Source: Galeruca laticollis
Taxonomy: Eukaryota; Arthropoda; Insecta; Coleoptera; Chrysomelidae
DNA length: 64,000 nt
Assembly (NCBI GenBank): GCA_963921935.1
Contig: OY998176.1
Coordinates: 177,626,445 to 177,690,444 of the forward strand
Reading direction: 5' to 3'
How positions within the stretch are numbered: the first letter of the stretch is position 1; the number at the start of each line of letters is the position of its first letter. Of the stretch, positions 23,541-34,427 are shown one piece after another. Both the position numbers and the translations under genes were made by a program. The notes beneath the pieces were generated by a model. The model saw only the letters and a program-made list of their open reading frames with translations. It was not told where the DNA came from and ran no database searches.

Positions 23541-26147
23541 TTAAAAATAATAACGTAACAGTTTGTAACAGTTAATCCCATGAAAACAATGTGCTTAGAG
23601 TATGCAACCAATTATACCTTTTTGTATTTATTTTGCTCACTTGAAATGGAAGTCATTAGTTATAGAGGCGAATGAATTTCACGAAGAATTAATAAAACTA
23701 GGCTGTCGAACCCCCATTTCATTTCCTAGCATTCTAGACCAAATTAATGCAAAAGTAATTGAAATAGCTTTGGAATTTATTGATAATTTCCAAATTAAAA
23801 TTTGGTTGAATAAAATAAAAGTTAAATTCTGATAAATTCTATCTGTTAACTCTAGGTACCCACCCTAAACCCGGGGCAACATTTCGTGATTGTGTAATGC
23901 TCGGCAATTGCCCCTGAGCGACAAAATTATTTACCTGCGTTGTTTTATAATATGTATAGCTATGAACAGAAGAATTTATGGTTAATGGAAATAGTTAAAT
24001 GGATTTATCAATGGGAAGATGGAGAGTTCCAGACATTTCGTACGGAATATTCCCGAAATTTAAACTAAATAACCTAATAGGTGGAAGCGATTAAACTGAA
24101 ATAGGGAGTAGATAAGGAGGATGAATATCACGAACAAATCCGACGTTGTCCAATCTTATATTTTTGAAATTGTGAAGTAGTTTTAACAAAGTAAGAGTCG
24201 AAACAGCGAATTTACTTAAAAAATCTGCGAGAGAAGGGTTGACCCAACTATACAGAAAGTTACTGGAAAAATGTTGCTAAGCATCGAAAAACATCTGGTT
24301 TAACCAAGACTGCCTCAGGAAAGAAATAAAACCAAATTATGTAAACCCTGATTGAATATTGATAACCCTAATAGCAACCGCCTTAAACCTGCCAGAACGA
24401 TTACAATTAAAATATATAATTATTAATTTATTTTCCTTTTCATATATCGTTAAGGAAGCTACAAAATACTGTATGTCCTTTCAGTATTCTTCATTTTTCA
24501 ACCATTTCAGAAATTCTAAAATTATATTTTATCAACGCGTGTTCATAAAATAACAGTACCGAGAGAATCTAAGTTATATAGGTAGGTACAGAAAACTTTT
24601 TGTTAAATAATATTTGGCATCATACATGAGGACAATTTTAATTCTTTGTTTTCTATAATGATAACATACTTCTCTCTTACATTTACATTTTTAAGTCAAT
24701 ATTATTTTTGAATCTTATTAATTATGAGCACAATTATATAAACATTGGAAATTCTTATTTTTTTCTAATGATACAATATGTACATCAACACAGTGTCTTT
24801 CAGAAAAGTGACGATTTAAATTGCTATGCTATGCTATGCTTTTTCACAGTGGAAATATGAAACAGCCATCACAAAAGTATCAAACAAAATGTAGTTTTAA
24901 TTCAGAATTTCGAAATTCTAACATTAAGATTTCAGCGATTATAATTTTTTCATAAATTTGACAACGTGTGATTTGTTCATGACATTCACCCGTCCCTGTA
25001 TTTACATTGCTCACTTGTGAAGAAAGTTATTTACTCTCCTCACTTGTTATTCAATATGCTACTTTGCTCACCATTTTCAGTTGAATAACAATGAAATATG
25101 CTGAAGATTATGGAAAATAGCTATTTTTAGTACAAGTAAGCGAAGCATGTATTTTTCTCACGTTTCCAGGACTTGGCCAACTGTACAAGTGAGAAAAAGA
25201 CATGCTGAACATAATTTTTTTCAACAATCTTGGAGTAAAATTTTGCCCAAAACAAAAACGTTGTACTTTGTTCATCAATGAAACACTCAGAAGTACATTA
25301 TACAATTTACACTATTATCAACATAAGAAAAATAAATGTAGCAACGTAATTTTCGTCCTCAAAAAATTTTATATGTCTAAACTAAATTAATAAATAGTAT
25401 CGAGACACGATTGTACTTTCGATATAATTTGATTTTTTTCATAATTACCTATATTCAAATAACGCTAATGAAGATGATGTCAAAAGAATAAGGAATCTAA
25501 AGAGATAATGAAGTAGTGAGGAATCCATCGTGACTGTGTACAAGTTTTCAGATCAGTATGATCATTAAATCTATTCTCTATTGTGCGTTTTAGATAGAAT
25601 AAACATAAGAAATATTTGTATAAAAAATAAACAGAGAAAATATATCTTTATATTCAGTTGGTTAACGAAATCACTAGCCAGTCCGCTATTTTGTTATTAA
25701 GTGAGCGGTCGATTTGAAATTTGGGTGATTTGTATGTGTACATGGGATGAAAATTTCAGGTATTTAAACATCCGACTGTCATTTTCGGTTCAATCGGAAA
25801 CTTAACGAACTTCCTAATTACGAAAGGAAAAGAAATTTGGATTATAAGAAAAACTATATTGAACATTTATCATATCCTTGACTTATTTTTGACGACTCGT
25901 GAGTCGCACATTTCATCCTTTTTAACAATAAGTGAAAGTATGTGCGAGAAATCCGATATAATTTTTCTACATCATTTCGGGGGTATGATACGTATGTAGG
26001 TATGATAAGTACTAATATTATTCCTCCCGGTTCTAAAAAAGGTGTTGTTACTGACAGTAAGATGTTGATGACGTCAAATATCTATTTCAAGTCGAAGCCA
26101 GGTGAGCCGGGTGAGGCTAGTGACCTACCCGGGGTAAAAAGGGAGAA
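23541..26147. other. AT-rich stretch without recognised genes
   Basis: No coding region is supported; open frames are under 80 codons and without motifs. It has four tandem GCTAT units at about 24822-24841. The last 200 bp or so before 26148, which become richer in G and C, may be the 5' UTR of the RTE-like LINE that follows. Confidence 0.5.
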
Positions 26148-28084
26148 GTGCCTCGGAACAAGAATGATTTAAAGATGACGAACCATGCAAGGAAAATGTA
26201 TATGAGTTGGAAGAAGAAAAATATGATCAGAGTCGCAACGTGGAATATAAAATCAGTGGAAAATAAAGAACAAGAGATCGTTAAAGAACTACGACACGGA
26301 AATATCGACATATGTGCACTCCAGGAGACAAATAAGAAGGGAAAGGGACAGAAACAATACAATGATTACACTCTAATATATAGTGGTGTCAATAAAGGAG
26401 AAAGAGCTTAAGCAGGAGTGGGTATACTCGTCCATCAAAAAATCAAAGGCAGCATAGAGGATTACCATTACGTGTCAGAAAAAATACTACACGTGAAAAT
26501 AACAGCAGAACATGAAGAACTACATATGGCATGTGTATACAGTCCCGAAGACTGTGAACCAAAGGCAGAAAAAGAGGCCTTTTTGAGCAAATGCAAAAAA
26601 CGCTAGATAATATCCCAAACAACGATACTCTCTTATTGATGGAAGATTTTGATGCTCGAATCGGGAAGAAGATAATACCAGGCATTAAACAAAGATATAA
26701 TGAAGACCTGCTAAATGATAATGGGGAGTCAATGATCAATTTCTGCACATACAATGAACTACGCATCAATAACACCTACTTCCCACACAAGACAAAACAT
26801 AAATATACATTTCACAATACGAGGGGTAAGAAATCAACCATAGATTACATAACAACAAATAAGAACATACATCCTTCTCAAATATTAGATGTGACAATCT
26901 TGAATTCTGCGAACGGGGGAAATGACCATTGTCTGCTTATCTGCAAAATAAGAATGGAAGTCCGACGGAAAACGAGAAGATCGCAAACAGTCGATAAATA
27001 GACATCGAAAGTATATGGCAAGCATCATTAAGATAACTATATCAGGAAAGATTAACTTCCAAAATAGAAGCGAATAAAATCTTGGAGGAAGATAACATAG
27101 AGGTTGCATGAAAAAAGTTTGGAAAATAATCTGAACTTGGCAGCATGTAAAGCGTTACGAACAAGAACAGTAAATATAAACCTCAAGAAGCCTAACAAAA
27201 CGCCCGGGTTCCGACAAGAAATCAAAACAAAGTGTAAAGAAAAACGAGAAGCCCACTCAAAGTTCAGATCACAACAAACACCAGAAGCTTACAACAACTA
27301 CAAAAAAATAAGGAACAAAACTAAAGCATTAGTAAAGAAGACAAAGGACGAATACTGGCGGGTTTTCTCAACAAGAATGGAAGCCAACTACTACGGACTG
27401 CAAAGGCAAATAAGGAGATTTATCAGGGCGCGGGGAAAAGAAATAGGCGAATTAACAGAAACCAATAAAATGAACGTCGACACCTGGACCTCCTATCTCA
27501 CCCAACTGTTTGAAACAAGCGAAGACCAGACCCTACCAGAAACTCCAGATGTAACAACCGAAAACGTAATAGTCACAACGGAGGAAATTACTTAAGCCTT
27601 AGAAAAACTAAAAACCCGTAAATCTCCAGGACTGGACAGAATTCCAAACGAAATGCTAAAATACGGTGGAAACACACTAACTGAACAACTAAGGATACTT
27701 GTACAGAAAATTATCTCGGGACATACAATACCAAATAGCTGGTGCACTAGCACAACACGATCTTGATGTTTTAAAAGGGTGACAGAGCTGTACCCGAGAA
27801 CTACAGAGGAATGAACCTACTCAGCACCGCTCTGCAGCTGACCAAAAAAGTCATCACCATCAAAATCACCAACGAAATATATCTAGCAGATGAACAACAA
27901 TGATTCAGATCCAGACGATCATGTAACGATGCAGTTTTTGCGTCAGGCAAGTTATGCAAAAGTCACTGGAATACAACTTCCCGGCCTACTGCTGCTTTAT
28001 AGACCTACAGAAGGTATTCGATCGGATAAACCTGAACGACGTGATTCACCTGTCATATAAACGAAACATTCCATCAGATACCAT
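26148..28084 (+). pseudogene. RTE-like LINE: AP endonuclease and N-terminal reverse transcriptase, 3'-truncated
   Basis: A plus-strand LINE relic. Endonuclease motifs run in order: IRVATWNIKSVENKEQE, ICALQETNKKGKGQ, GVGILVHQKI, ACVYSPED, LLLMEDFDARIG, NNTYFPHKTKHK, STIDYI and GNDHCLLICKI (Asp-His pair near 26920). RT follows from about 27590 (LEKLKTRKSPGLDRIPNEM), and DLQKVFDRINLNDVIH near 28000 holds the first RT Asp region. A TAA at 26409, a frame change near 26585, a TAG at 26999 and further breaks disable it. It ends abruptly at about 28084 inside the RT palm, where the 474-bp tandem repeat begins, so YADD and everything 3' are lost. The family resembles sequences often annotated in insects as craniofacial development protein 2-like. 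Confidence 0.88.
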
Positions 28085-28110
28085 CATAGTACACTTACGC
28101 GTGTACTATG
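28085..28110. repeat. Inverted repeat at the left edge of the 474-bp array
   Basis: CATAGTACAC and GTGTACTATG flank a 6-base loop TTACGC. The left arm plus loop (28085-28101) is the reverse complement of the unit-junction sequence CGCGTAAGTGTACTATG found at 28568-28584 and 29042-29058. The array therefore starts with a small inverted fragment of itself. Confidence 0.9.
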
Positions 28111-28523
28111 CTCTTCCGCTATCAGTTGCGAATCACCACAGATGTCCGTATCGGCAAAATGGCCGATCGACGTCACGGTTTTCGAAGGGGATGTAATTCA
28201 ATATTCTGCGTGGTATTAGCCAGGAATGTAGTTGTTTTGCCCTTCGAAGAACGGTCAGGCCAATAAGTCGAAATTATTGAAATTTCGACTAAAACAGGTG
28301 TAGTAGAAAATCGAAATGTATATTTCACATAGCACCTCGTATTTTATGAAATTATATTCATTTTTATTTAATACGACTAATACGGTCGCATTTATCTGAG
28401 GTGTTGGTTCGCAACTGAAAGTGAAGATGGCGCCAACTGACTACTTCTCGCTTGTGTAACTACACGAACCAAGAGAGGTTGTCGGAGGGTGTTTTCTTCA
28501 GTTCGGATTAGAGATTCTGAACT

Positions 28524-28591
28524 GGAAGGCATTACGGCACTCTTGAAGAGACCCAAGAAGGTCGAAACGCGTAAGTGTACTATGCTCTTCC
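28524..28591 (+). ncRNA. Hammerhead-ribozyme-like motif at unit junction (copy 1/2)
   Basis: TGAAGA (28544-28549) is followed by stem II GACC/GGTC (28550-28553 with 28560-28563, loop CAAGAA), then GAAA (28564-28567). Stem III is ACGC/GTGT (28567-28570 with 28575-28578, one G-T wobble) closed by a GTAA tetraloop, then the cleavable triplet GTA ending at 28579. A distal stem I of nine pairs with one bulge can form between 28524-28532 and 28582-28591. The base at the C3 position is T (28543), and the proximal stem I does not pair, so activity is doubtful. Confidence 0.35.
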
Positions 28592-28997
28592 GCTATCAGT
28601 TGCGAATCACCACAGATGTCCGTATCGGCAAAATGGCCGATCGACGTCACGGTTTTCGAAGGGGATGTAATTCAATATTCTGCGTGGTATTAGCCAGGAA
28701 TGTAGTTGTTTTGCCCTTCGAAGAACGGTCAGGCCAATAAGTCGAAATTATTGAAATTTCGACTAAAACAGGTGTAGTAGAAAATCGAAATGTATATTTC
28801 ACATAGCACCTCGTATTTTATGAAATTATATTCATTTTTATTTAATACGACTAATACGGTCGCATTTATCTGAGGTGTTGGTTCGCAACTGAAAGTGAAG
28901 ATGGCGCCAACTGACTACTTCTCGCTTGTGTAACTACACGAACCAAGAGAGGTTGTCGGAGGGTGTTTTCTTCAGTTCGGATTAGAGATTCTGAACT

Positions 28998-29065
28998 GGA
29001 AGGCATTACGGCACTCTTGAAGAGACCCAAGAAGGTCGAAACGCGTAAGTGTACTATGCTCTTCC
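28998..29065 (+). ncRNA. Hammerhead-ribozyme-like motif at unit junction (copy 2/3)
   Basis: The same sequence 474 bp downstream, with the same stems II and III, the GTAA loop and the non-consensus T at position 3. A transcript through the array would hold both. Confidence 0.35.
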
Positions 29066-29308
29066 GCTATCAGTTGCGAATCACCACAGATGTCCGTATC
29101 GGCAAAATGGCCGATCGACGTCACGGTTTTCGAAGGGGATGTAATTCAATATTCTGCGTGGTATTAGCCAGGAATGTAGTTGTTTTGCCCTTCGAAGAAC
29201 GGTCAGGCCAATAAGTCGAAATTATTGAAATTTCGACTAAAACAGGTGTAGTAGAAAATCGAAATGTATATTTCACATAGCACCTCGTATTTTATGAAAT
29301 TATATTCA

Positions 29309-29333
29309 TTTTTATATATATATATATATATAT
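29309..29333. repeat. (TA)n microsatellite
   Basis: A TA run of about 20 bp that terminates the third 474-bp unit. Confidence 0.9.
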
Positions 29334-30544
29334 TCGTGAATATATTTTTTGTATATCATTCAATCGAGGGGGGGAATTTCACTTACCTATGAAAAATTGA
29401 GGATAGGATTTATGGGATTTTAGGACATTTGGGGGACTTTCTTGTCATTTTTGTAATTCTATTATACACGTGTCCATGGTAGTTGTACTATCTTGACTTT
29501 GTAAGATTTACTTGACAAAACTAAGTCAGTTATTGAACTTAAACTTGGGCGAGTGACATCTTTCTTTGATTTCTCCACCTATTTGGTAGTCTTAGGGTGG
29601 GAAAACTTGTGAAGGTAGTTGTCAGGAGGCAAGATTGTGTAGCGCCCTTTCACATTTTATTCAGTCTTCGAAGAACGGGCCCCCCGTCTCCGCAAGAGTT
29701 AGAGGTAACGCCTAAAAGCGCAAATATACACCGAGTTCAAGGTTGAAGAATCTTAGTGGGAATACCGGTAGGTGGCACTATAATCGGAGATTTCAGATTA
29801 CATATTGATTTTATAGGTTCATAACACTTATTCATCTAGTTATTTGGTCGGCAAAATGAATCAAAACATAATTGAGTTTCTCTGTAACAAGGTAAGCGAC
29901 ATTTAATATTAATAATCGCAATGTCGATATTCTGAATAAATATTTTTTAAATTCATACTCACGTCCTTTTTTAATATTTTCTGTCACTTGTATGACAGCT
30001 TAATGACAGAGTGCAAAATAATTGCCCTACACTAACACGATGAAACTAGACGCGCCGGAAAATTTAAATTATAGTAAATTAGAATTTTTATTTACATCTC
30101 CCCCTTCAAGAGAAAATACGACAAATCCTTTTCATAGTGTGCTTATAGTGCAGGGTCTGGAGTTAGTTCAGAGATGTGGAAAATGTTTGACTCTGCTTTC
30201 TCGCGTTTGTGTCAATTTCATCACGTTCCACGTGCTGCAGTCGAATGACGATTATCGCCCATCGATTCTATTAGAGTGAATATATCAACAACCATAGTCG
30301 TAGCTTATTGCTAGAGAGACTATTACTCTGAAGATCATAGGAGCATAAATAAAAGAATAATACATAAGGCGTAAGCAAATTTAGTAAATTGAGCTAGCCA
30401 TAAAAGAAATGAAAAACAAGAAAGTAAATTAATCAATTGAAAATCACATATATTGATCATCAAAATTGAATTTTATTCATCCATTTCAATAATTGTCACA
30501 AATTAAAACATATGAAATATATTATTGAATCAGACCTAAATTCA
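29334..30544. other. No recognised gene
   Basis: Mostly AT-rich with an island of higher GC at 29640-29810. An 85-codon plus-strand frame at 30022-30279 has no motif I recognise. Confidence 0.4.
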
Positions 30545-30665
30545 ATGCGTCATTGAATTGTAAACTAATCTCGTCGTTCGTAGGTAATCGCTTATATCTC
30601 AAAATAACTTTCTGGAACCTTCAGATTCCTGAAGTTTCTAATATGCGGCTCCCAACTGTAATATT
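30545..30665 (-). repeat. Fragment of gypsy-type LTR
   Basis: Shares long runs with 35945-36055, for example TCGTTCGTAGGTA versus CCGTTCGTAGGTA, CTTTCTGGAACCTT, ATTCCTGAAGTT and CTAATATGCGGCTC. It looks like the left portion of the 3' LTR of the gypsy copy at 32.6-36.2 kb, separated from its right edge by later insertions. Confidence 0.65.
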
Positions 30666-31481
30666 TCTGACCTTTTGTAATAAATTTCTCTTGCTCCTTT
30701 GAGGTTGTATCCCGTTACCGCTGTCCACACACTAATAGGTCGTTGGTATATTCCAATTGGTATAGGAAACGGTATTATTTCTCTGGCTTCTTTTCCTCTT
30801 TTTCCTCTGATTGTAGTGACCGGAGGGGCCCTACTGTATAATCCTATCCTAGAAATCTTTGCAGCGTGCTGTCACCAGTGCCTTGCGGCACAAAATTTAG
30901 AGCCAGGAATCCCCCTGCGGATTACCTGGAGGGAGGGGTTTTCCTGGCACGAGCGGTCAATGTCTCCGTGGGGCCTCTTGGGCTTATACAATGTGCCAAG
31001 CCTGAGTTCTAATGCAAGTCGTGTCAGCCCGTTCTATTTGCTGGTGCGAGGGTAAGGGTTGTTGTTAAAGGAAACAGACTGGAAGGATAAGTATGTACAA
31101 GTATATATATTACAAAATAACAGTGAATCATACAGCCCTGCTTCGGATAAGCTGACAGTTACATGGGGAAACGCCCCGGTAAAAAAAATCAGATAAGGAA
31201 AAACGCCTTCACAAAATCTGGAAGTAGTTACCCGTTCCCGTGACACCCGTAAAGGATGTCTTATATAGGACTATCCCTGTATAAGAATTGAAACCAACGA
31301 AAACAAAAGCCTGACTGGGGCACAACGTCTTCCAAACTTTTGAAAGGGGTCTTTCCTGATTATCAAAGATAAAAGGACGATATTAGGTATAAATAAATAC
31401 TTGGTATAATATAAGAACGAAATGATTATCGTACAACCCTTCGTAAATTTAATGGTTTGGAGGTAAAATCCCGTACCGTTG
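30666..31481. other. GC-richer unrecognised segment
   Basis: About 400 bp (30820-31230) is clearly richer in G and C than its surroundings. A 118-codon plus-strand frame (30699-31055) and two minus-strand frames have no motif I can name. TATATAGGAC near 31263 could be a promoter-like word. It is probably part of an insertion inside the gypsy LTR. Confidence 0.35.
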
Positions 31482-31823
31482 AATATCCCGTACAATATAG
31501 TAAATAATATATCAACAAACTTCTGAAATCTAGTAGAATAATTATGATATCTCGGGTATGTGGATATCATGTACAATATAGTAAATCATATATAACAACA
31601 AAATTTTGAAATCGAATAAAGTAATTACGATATCTCGTGAATTTGGATATCCCGTACAATATAGTCAATAATATATCAACAAACTTTTGAAATCTACTAG
31701 AATAATTATGATATCTCGTGAATTTGGATATCCTGTACAATATAGTGAATCATATATATCAACAAAATTTTGAAATCGAATAAAATAATTATGATATCTC
31801 GTGAATTTGGGTATCCTGTACCG
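31482..31823. repeat. Dimeric tandem repeat (81 + 83 bp, period 164 bp)
   Basis: Four units start at 31482, 31563, 31646 and 31727, and a fifth is cut short at 31810. Each opens with a GATATCCCGTACAATATAGT-like word. Units 1 and 3 share one variant (AATAATATATCAACAAACTT), and units 2 and 4 share another (CAACAAAATTTTGAAATCG). The true period is therefore the 164-bp dimer. Confidence 0.9.
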
Positions 31824-31974
31824 GTAAAACAAGACTTTTGGAATTAAATCAGAAGAAATATGATATCCTGTACAATTGAATATTCTTGCACAATACAGAA
31901 AGCAAAATATATAGAGATATGATCATCGAACATACGATATCTCCGGTATATGCCTATAATTTTAGACTAGATCG

Positions 31975-32624
31975 GTCGATGAGGGGCTCAGATGTAAACA
32001 GTACACTCAATATGACCGAAAATATAGGTCTCCTTCACCTTTTGGGAAACCCAGTTTAGTCAAAAAATTAAAAAAATATCAATACAGTACATAAAAAATA
32101 ATTATACGTTAAAAACTTACGTTTTGGAATATCACAACTACACAATATTACTGTCGACGATAAAGTGGCCGGCCGTACTTAGACTGGTCACTTAGGGAGG
32201 CTTACTACCTCTCTCTCTGGCCTCAAAAATCCCTGCTATTTATTCCAAAACTACCTCGTCTATGCCCTTGTATGAAGGTTAATTTTAAATTTCATTATTC
32301 TAGTTTGCAACGTATTGATTATATTTATTGATAAACAAAGCATGGCAAACACTCAGATGTAATGTTTATTGACCTTGCTAATTATAACAAAATTGTTTGT
32401 ATCAATTTCTTTCCTGGAGGTCAACAATTATTTTATTATCATTTATTAATTATTTCGAATCAAGAAGATTTTGTCTATATAGGGTGTTCTTAAAATTTCC
32501 TATGTCATATCTCGTGTTTATTACACAACAAGCTATCGACTTCGGAATTGTCTCTATAGAAACAATCACATAAAAATTAGTACTTTCCAGTAATACATGC
32601 GCTCCCGCCAAAATGTCAATTATT
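31975..32624. other. Probable insertion splitting a gypsy LTR
   Basis: ATTTTAGACTAGAT at 31962-31975 matches the gypsy LTR at 36133 or so. The LTR resumes only at about 32625 (ATCGTATTAGGTA). The 650 bp between has no coding motif. TATATAGGGTGTTC near 32477 resembles the edge of a small mariner-type MITE. Confidence 0.4.
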
Positions 32625-32689
32625 AGGTATCGTATTAGGTATGACCGCATTGAGAGATTACACCAGTGTGAGATTTCGTAACATTACCC

Positions 32690-33186
32690 TCCTTGCAAGG
32701 AGGTTCCTCCTGATAATTTTGTGTAACCGGCTCTTGATGTTTAAATTGGCAATTGGACTCATTTTTACACTTCCTAGTCGTATAGAAATAACAGCTCACC
32801 GTCTTAATAGGGTACCGGTAACGGGGGGAGATACAAATTAATATATGGACACTGGCATCTTGGAAAATCCCCTCTATCATGTTCTTGATCACCTGTAAAT
32901 CCAACTGGCTGCTCTCTATCCTAGGCATACCCAGTTTCTTCACGTTGGTTTCCAACACATCGCCTCAAAGGCTTCGAAGCGCTTCCCATACATCGCGGTA
33001 GGTGGATCAATCTTAAAATTTGGTTACTAGGTAGAACACGTACCGCGAATTGTGTTTGAGCCTCATTGTCTTACCAGGGGCTGGAATCTGATACTCAAGT
33101 TTTTCCAATTGCCCGAACTTCTTTAGAAAGACGGTTGACAACTCTCGTGCGTGTTTGTTAGTGGCGGAGATATTGTTTGCTAGTGA
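32690..33186 (-). pseudogene. Macro-domain plus CCCH zinc-finger module of the gypsy element (copy 1)
   Basis: In one minus-strand frame with three stops, the order is SLANNISATNKHARELSTVF, KFGQLEKLEYQIPAPGKT, SRYVFYLVTK, VKKLGMPRI, QLDLQVIKNMIEGIF and VHILIC. This follows the macro-domain (TARG1/OARD1- and Poa1p-like) pattern of LPEDYSLAH..., GIA..F..KFG, G..A.L, YLVTK, AMP+IG.GLD. An Asp is kept in the QLD position that would match the catalytic Asp of TARG1. A CCCH finger follows: CYFYTTRKCKNESNCQFKH, spacing C-x7-C-x5-C-x3-H (about 32750-32810). Macro domains bind or remove ADP-ribose. The module sits between integrase and the 3' LTR. The start of the domain is fused to integrase by a deletion. 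Confidence 0.75.
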
Positions 33187-33882
33187 TTACTCTTCTGGGA
33201 GCGTGAAACGCACTCCATGTCGGCTGATAAATTCTCTCATCAACACATCCGCCACAGTTCTGACCTCATGATTCGGGATCGCGTAGATTTTCGCCCAATT
33301 TGTGGGATAATAGATTACAACCACAACGTGTTTACCACCATTTTCTTTCGATGGAAATGGACCAGCGATATCTGAATCAATCCTTTCGAAACGACTTCCA
33401 GCATTATACTGTTTCATTGGTGCCTATCTCTTGTTATGTGGTCCTTTACTCGTAGCAAAAGTCGTACATTTCTTACACCAGTCCTTGACATCGTCGGAGC
33501 TTCTCATCCAATAACATCTTTCACGAACGCGTTGAAGGGTTTTCTTCACTCCCTGATGACCTTCTGATGGACTGTCGTGTAGCATCCTCAGTACCTCAGC
33601 TAATCTTGTTCTGGGATAACTAGAACAATCCTCGTTTTCAAGGATTCTTTTCAACAGGATTTTTTCCGGAACAGGGTACTCTCGCTAAGCACAATATGCT
33701 TTCAGTGTCGGTGAAAATGTTGACACTCCTTGCCAGGTAGGTCGCCGATTTCCTTCCTTCCATTGCCGAATCATATTTAGGTGAGGATCATTCTCATGAT
33801 CTTCTCTGATCCTGGTGGGTGACAATTCTTCGTTCACTACCGTAATTCTTGAAACTGCAACTTTCTCAGATTCCGTCTTGTT
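33187..33882 (-). pseudogene. Gypsy integrase, zinc-binding and partial catalytic core (copy 1)
   Basis: From 33882 down, the frame gives a pre-integrase linker, then the HHCC domain at 33654-33424 (MLHDSPSEGHQGVKKTL, then WCKKCTTF). Next is the start of the catalytic core at 33417-33187, with DSDIAGPFP holding the first Asp and VADVLMREFISRHGV leading toward the second. A stop near 33685 and one at 33424 interrupt it. The core breaks off after RHGVRF and continues directly as TLPEE, the entry of the macro domain, so the second Asp and the Glu are lost. Confidence 0.85.
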
Positions 33883-34071
33883 ACAGTTACTATTTCACTC
33901 ACCTACGAAATGAACCAATCAGAAGCTCTAGTAAGTTCGGCTTACCGATAATACCAAACTTGACTCTTGACTCTGATTGGCCTATCAAGTTCGGTGTTTT
34001 CAGATTTGTTTACAGTGCATGTGACAGTTAAACGTCAAATATAAGTGATTACGCTGTGCACGCATTCAAAA

Positions 34072-34242
34072 ATGAGTAGATTTGGGATGAATTCTATCGA
34101 ATCAATCAACGAAAAAATCGATGAAAATGTACCGAAAAATACGAGGAAATCGAAGGAGTACATTTGGAAGCAATTTACCAGATGTTGCGATGAACGAAAA
34201 TACCTATTAGATTTTTTATCTTTCACTCTGTTTGTGAAATAG
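34072..34242 (+). pseudogene. N-terminal fragment of a Crypton-like ORF
   Basis: A 56-residue stretch (MSRFGMNSIESINEK, then NVPKNTRKSKEYIWKQF, then CCDERKYLLDFL) resembles the start of tyrosine-recombinase ORFs of Crypton-like transposons in invertebrates, where a PKNTxxS..YIWxQF motif precedes the recombinase. The recombinase domain itself is absent. It lies in opposite orientation to the gypsy element, in the gap where gypsy protease-RT should be, just left of the foldback hairpin. The family call rests on memory of that motif alone. Confidence 0.4.
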
Positions 34243-34250
34243 TCTAATAA

Positions 34251-34427
34251 AATTCCACTCGTGATTGAATTTATCTCATAAGTCTGTCTTTCATTTATGA
34301 TCTCAACTGAATTGATTCGAGAAAACACCACTCGTCCTGCGGACTCGTGGTGTTTCCTCGAAACAATTCAGTTTCGTTCAAAAATGAATCGACAGACTTA
34401 TCGCGAAAATTCAATCACTTGTGGTAT
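34251..34427. repeat. Foldback hairpin (imperfect palindrome, arms about 80 bp)
   Basis: The left arm begins CCACTCGTGATTGAATTT and the right arm ends AAATTCAATCACTTGTGG. Inner arms AAAACACCACTCGTCC and GGACTCGTGGTGTTTCC pair around a short loop with TGCG. The outer arms differ by several substitutions and small indels. It looks like a foldback or MITE-type end, possibly of the Crypton-like element to its left. The plus-strand 87-codon frame across it is a by-product. Confidence 0.85.

Larger units (their letters stand above)
28103..29315 (+). repeat. 474-bp tandem repeat, about 2.6 copies
   Basis: Units start at 28103, 28577 and 29051, exactly 474 bp apart, and look identical by eye. The third is cut at 29315 by a (TA)n tract. 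A repeated 83-codon open frame spans the unit junction but has no known motif. The unit carries a hammerhead-like fold at its junction. Tandem partial copies, an inverted fragment at one end and a ribozyme-like motif recall the pLTRs of Penelope-like elements and hammerhead satellites. No reverse transcriptase or GIY-YIG sequence is present in the unit, so the family is an inference. Confidence 0.9.

Noticed and set aside
28524..28591. Calling a proven active hammerhead ribozyme
   Set aside because: The C3 position is T and the proximal stem I does not pair, so it is kept only as a hammerhead-like candidate.
28489..29214. Two identical 83-codon ORFs as a small gene family
   Set aside because: They are the same frame in successive 474-bp units, with no motif. 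One junction overlaps the hammerhead-like fold.
30699..31055. 118-codon ORF in GC-rich segment as a host exon
   Set aside because: No splice or protein motif, and it lies within broken LTR sequence.
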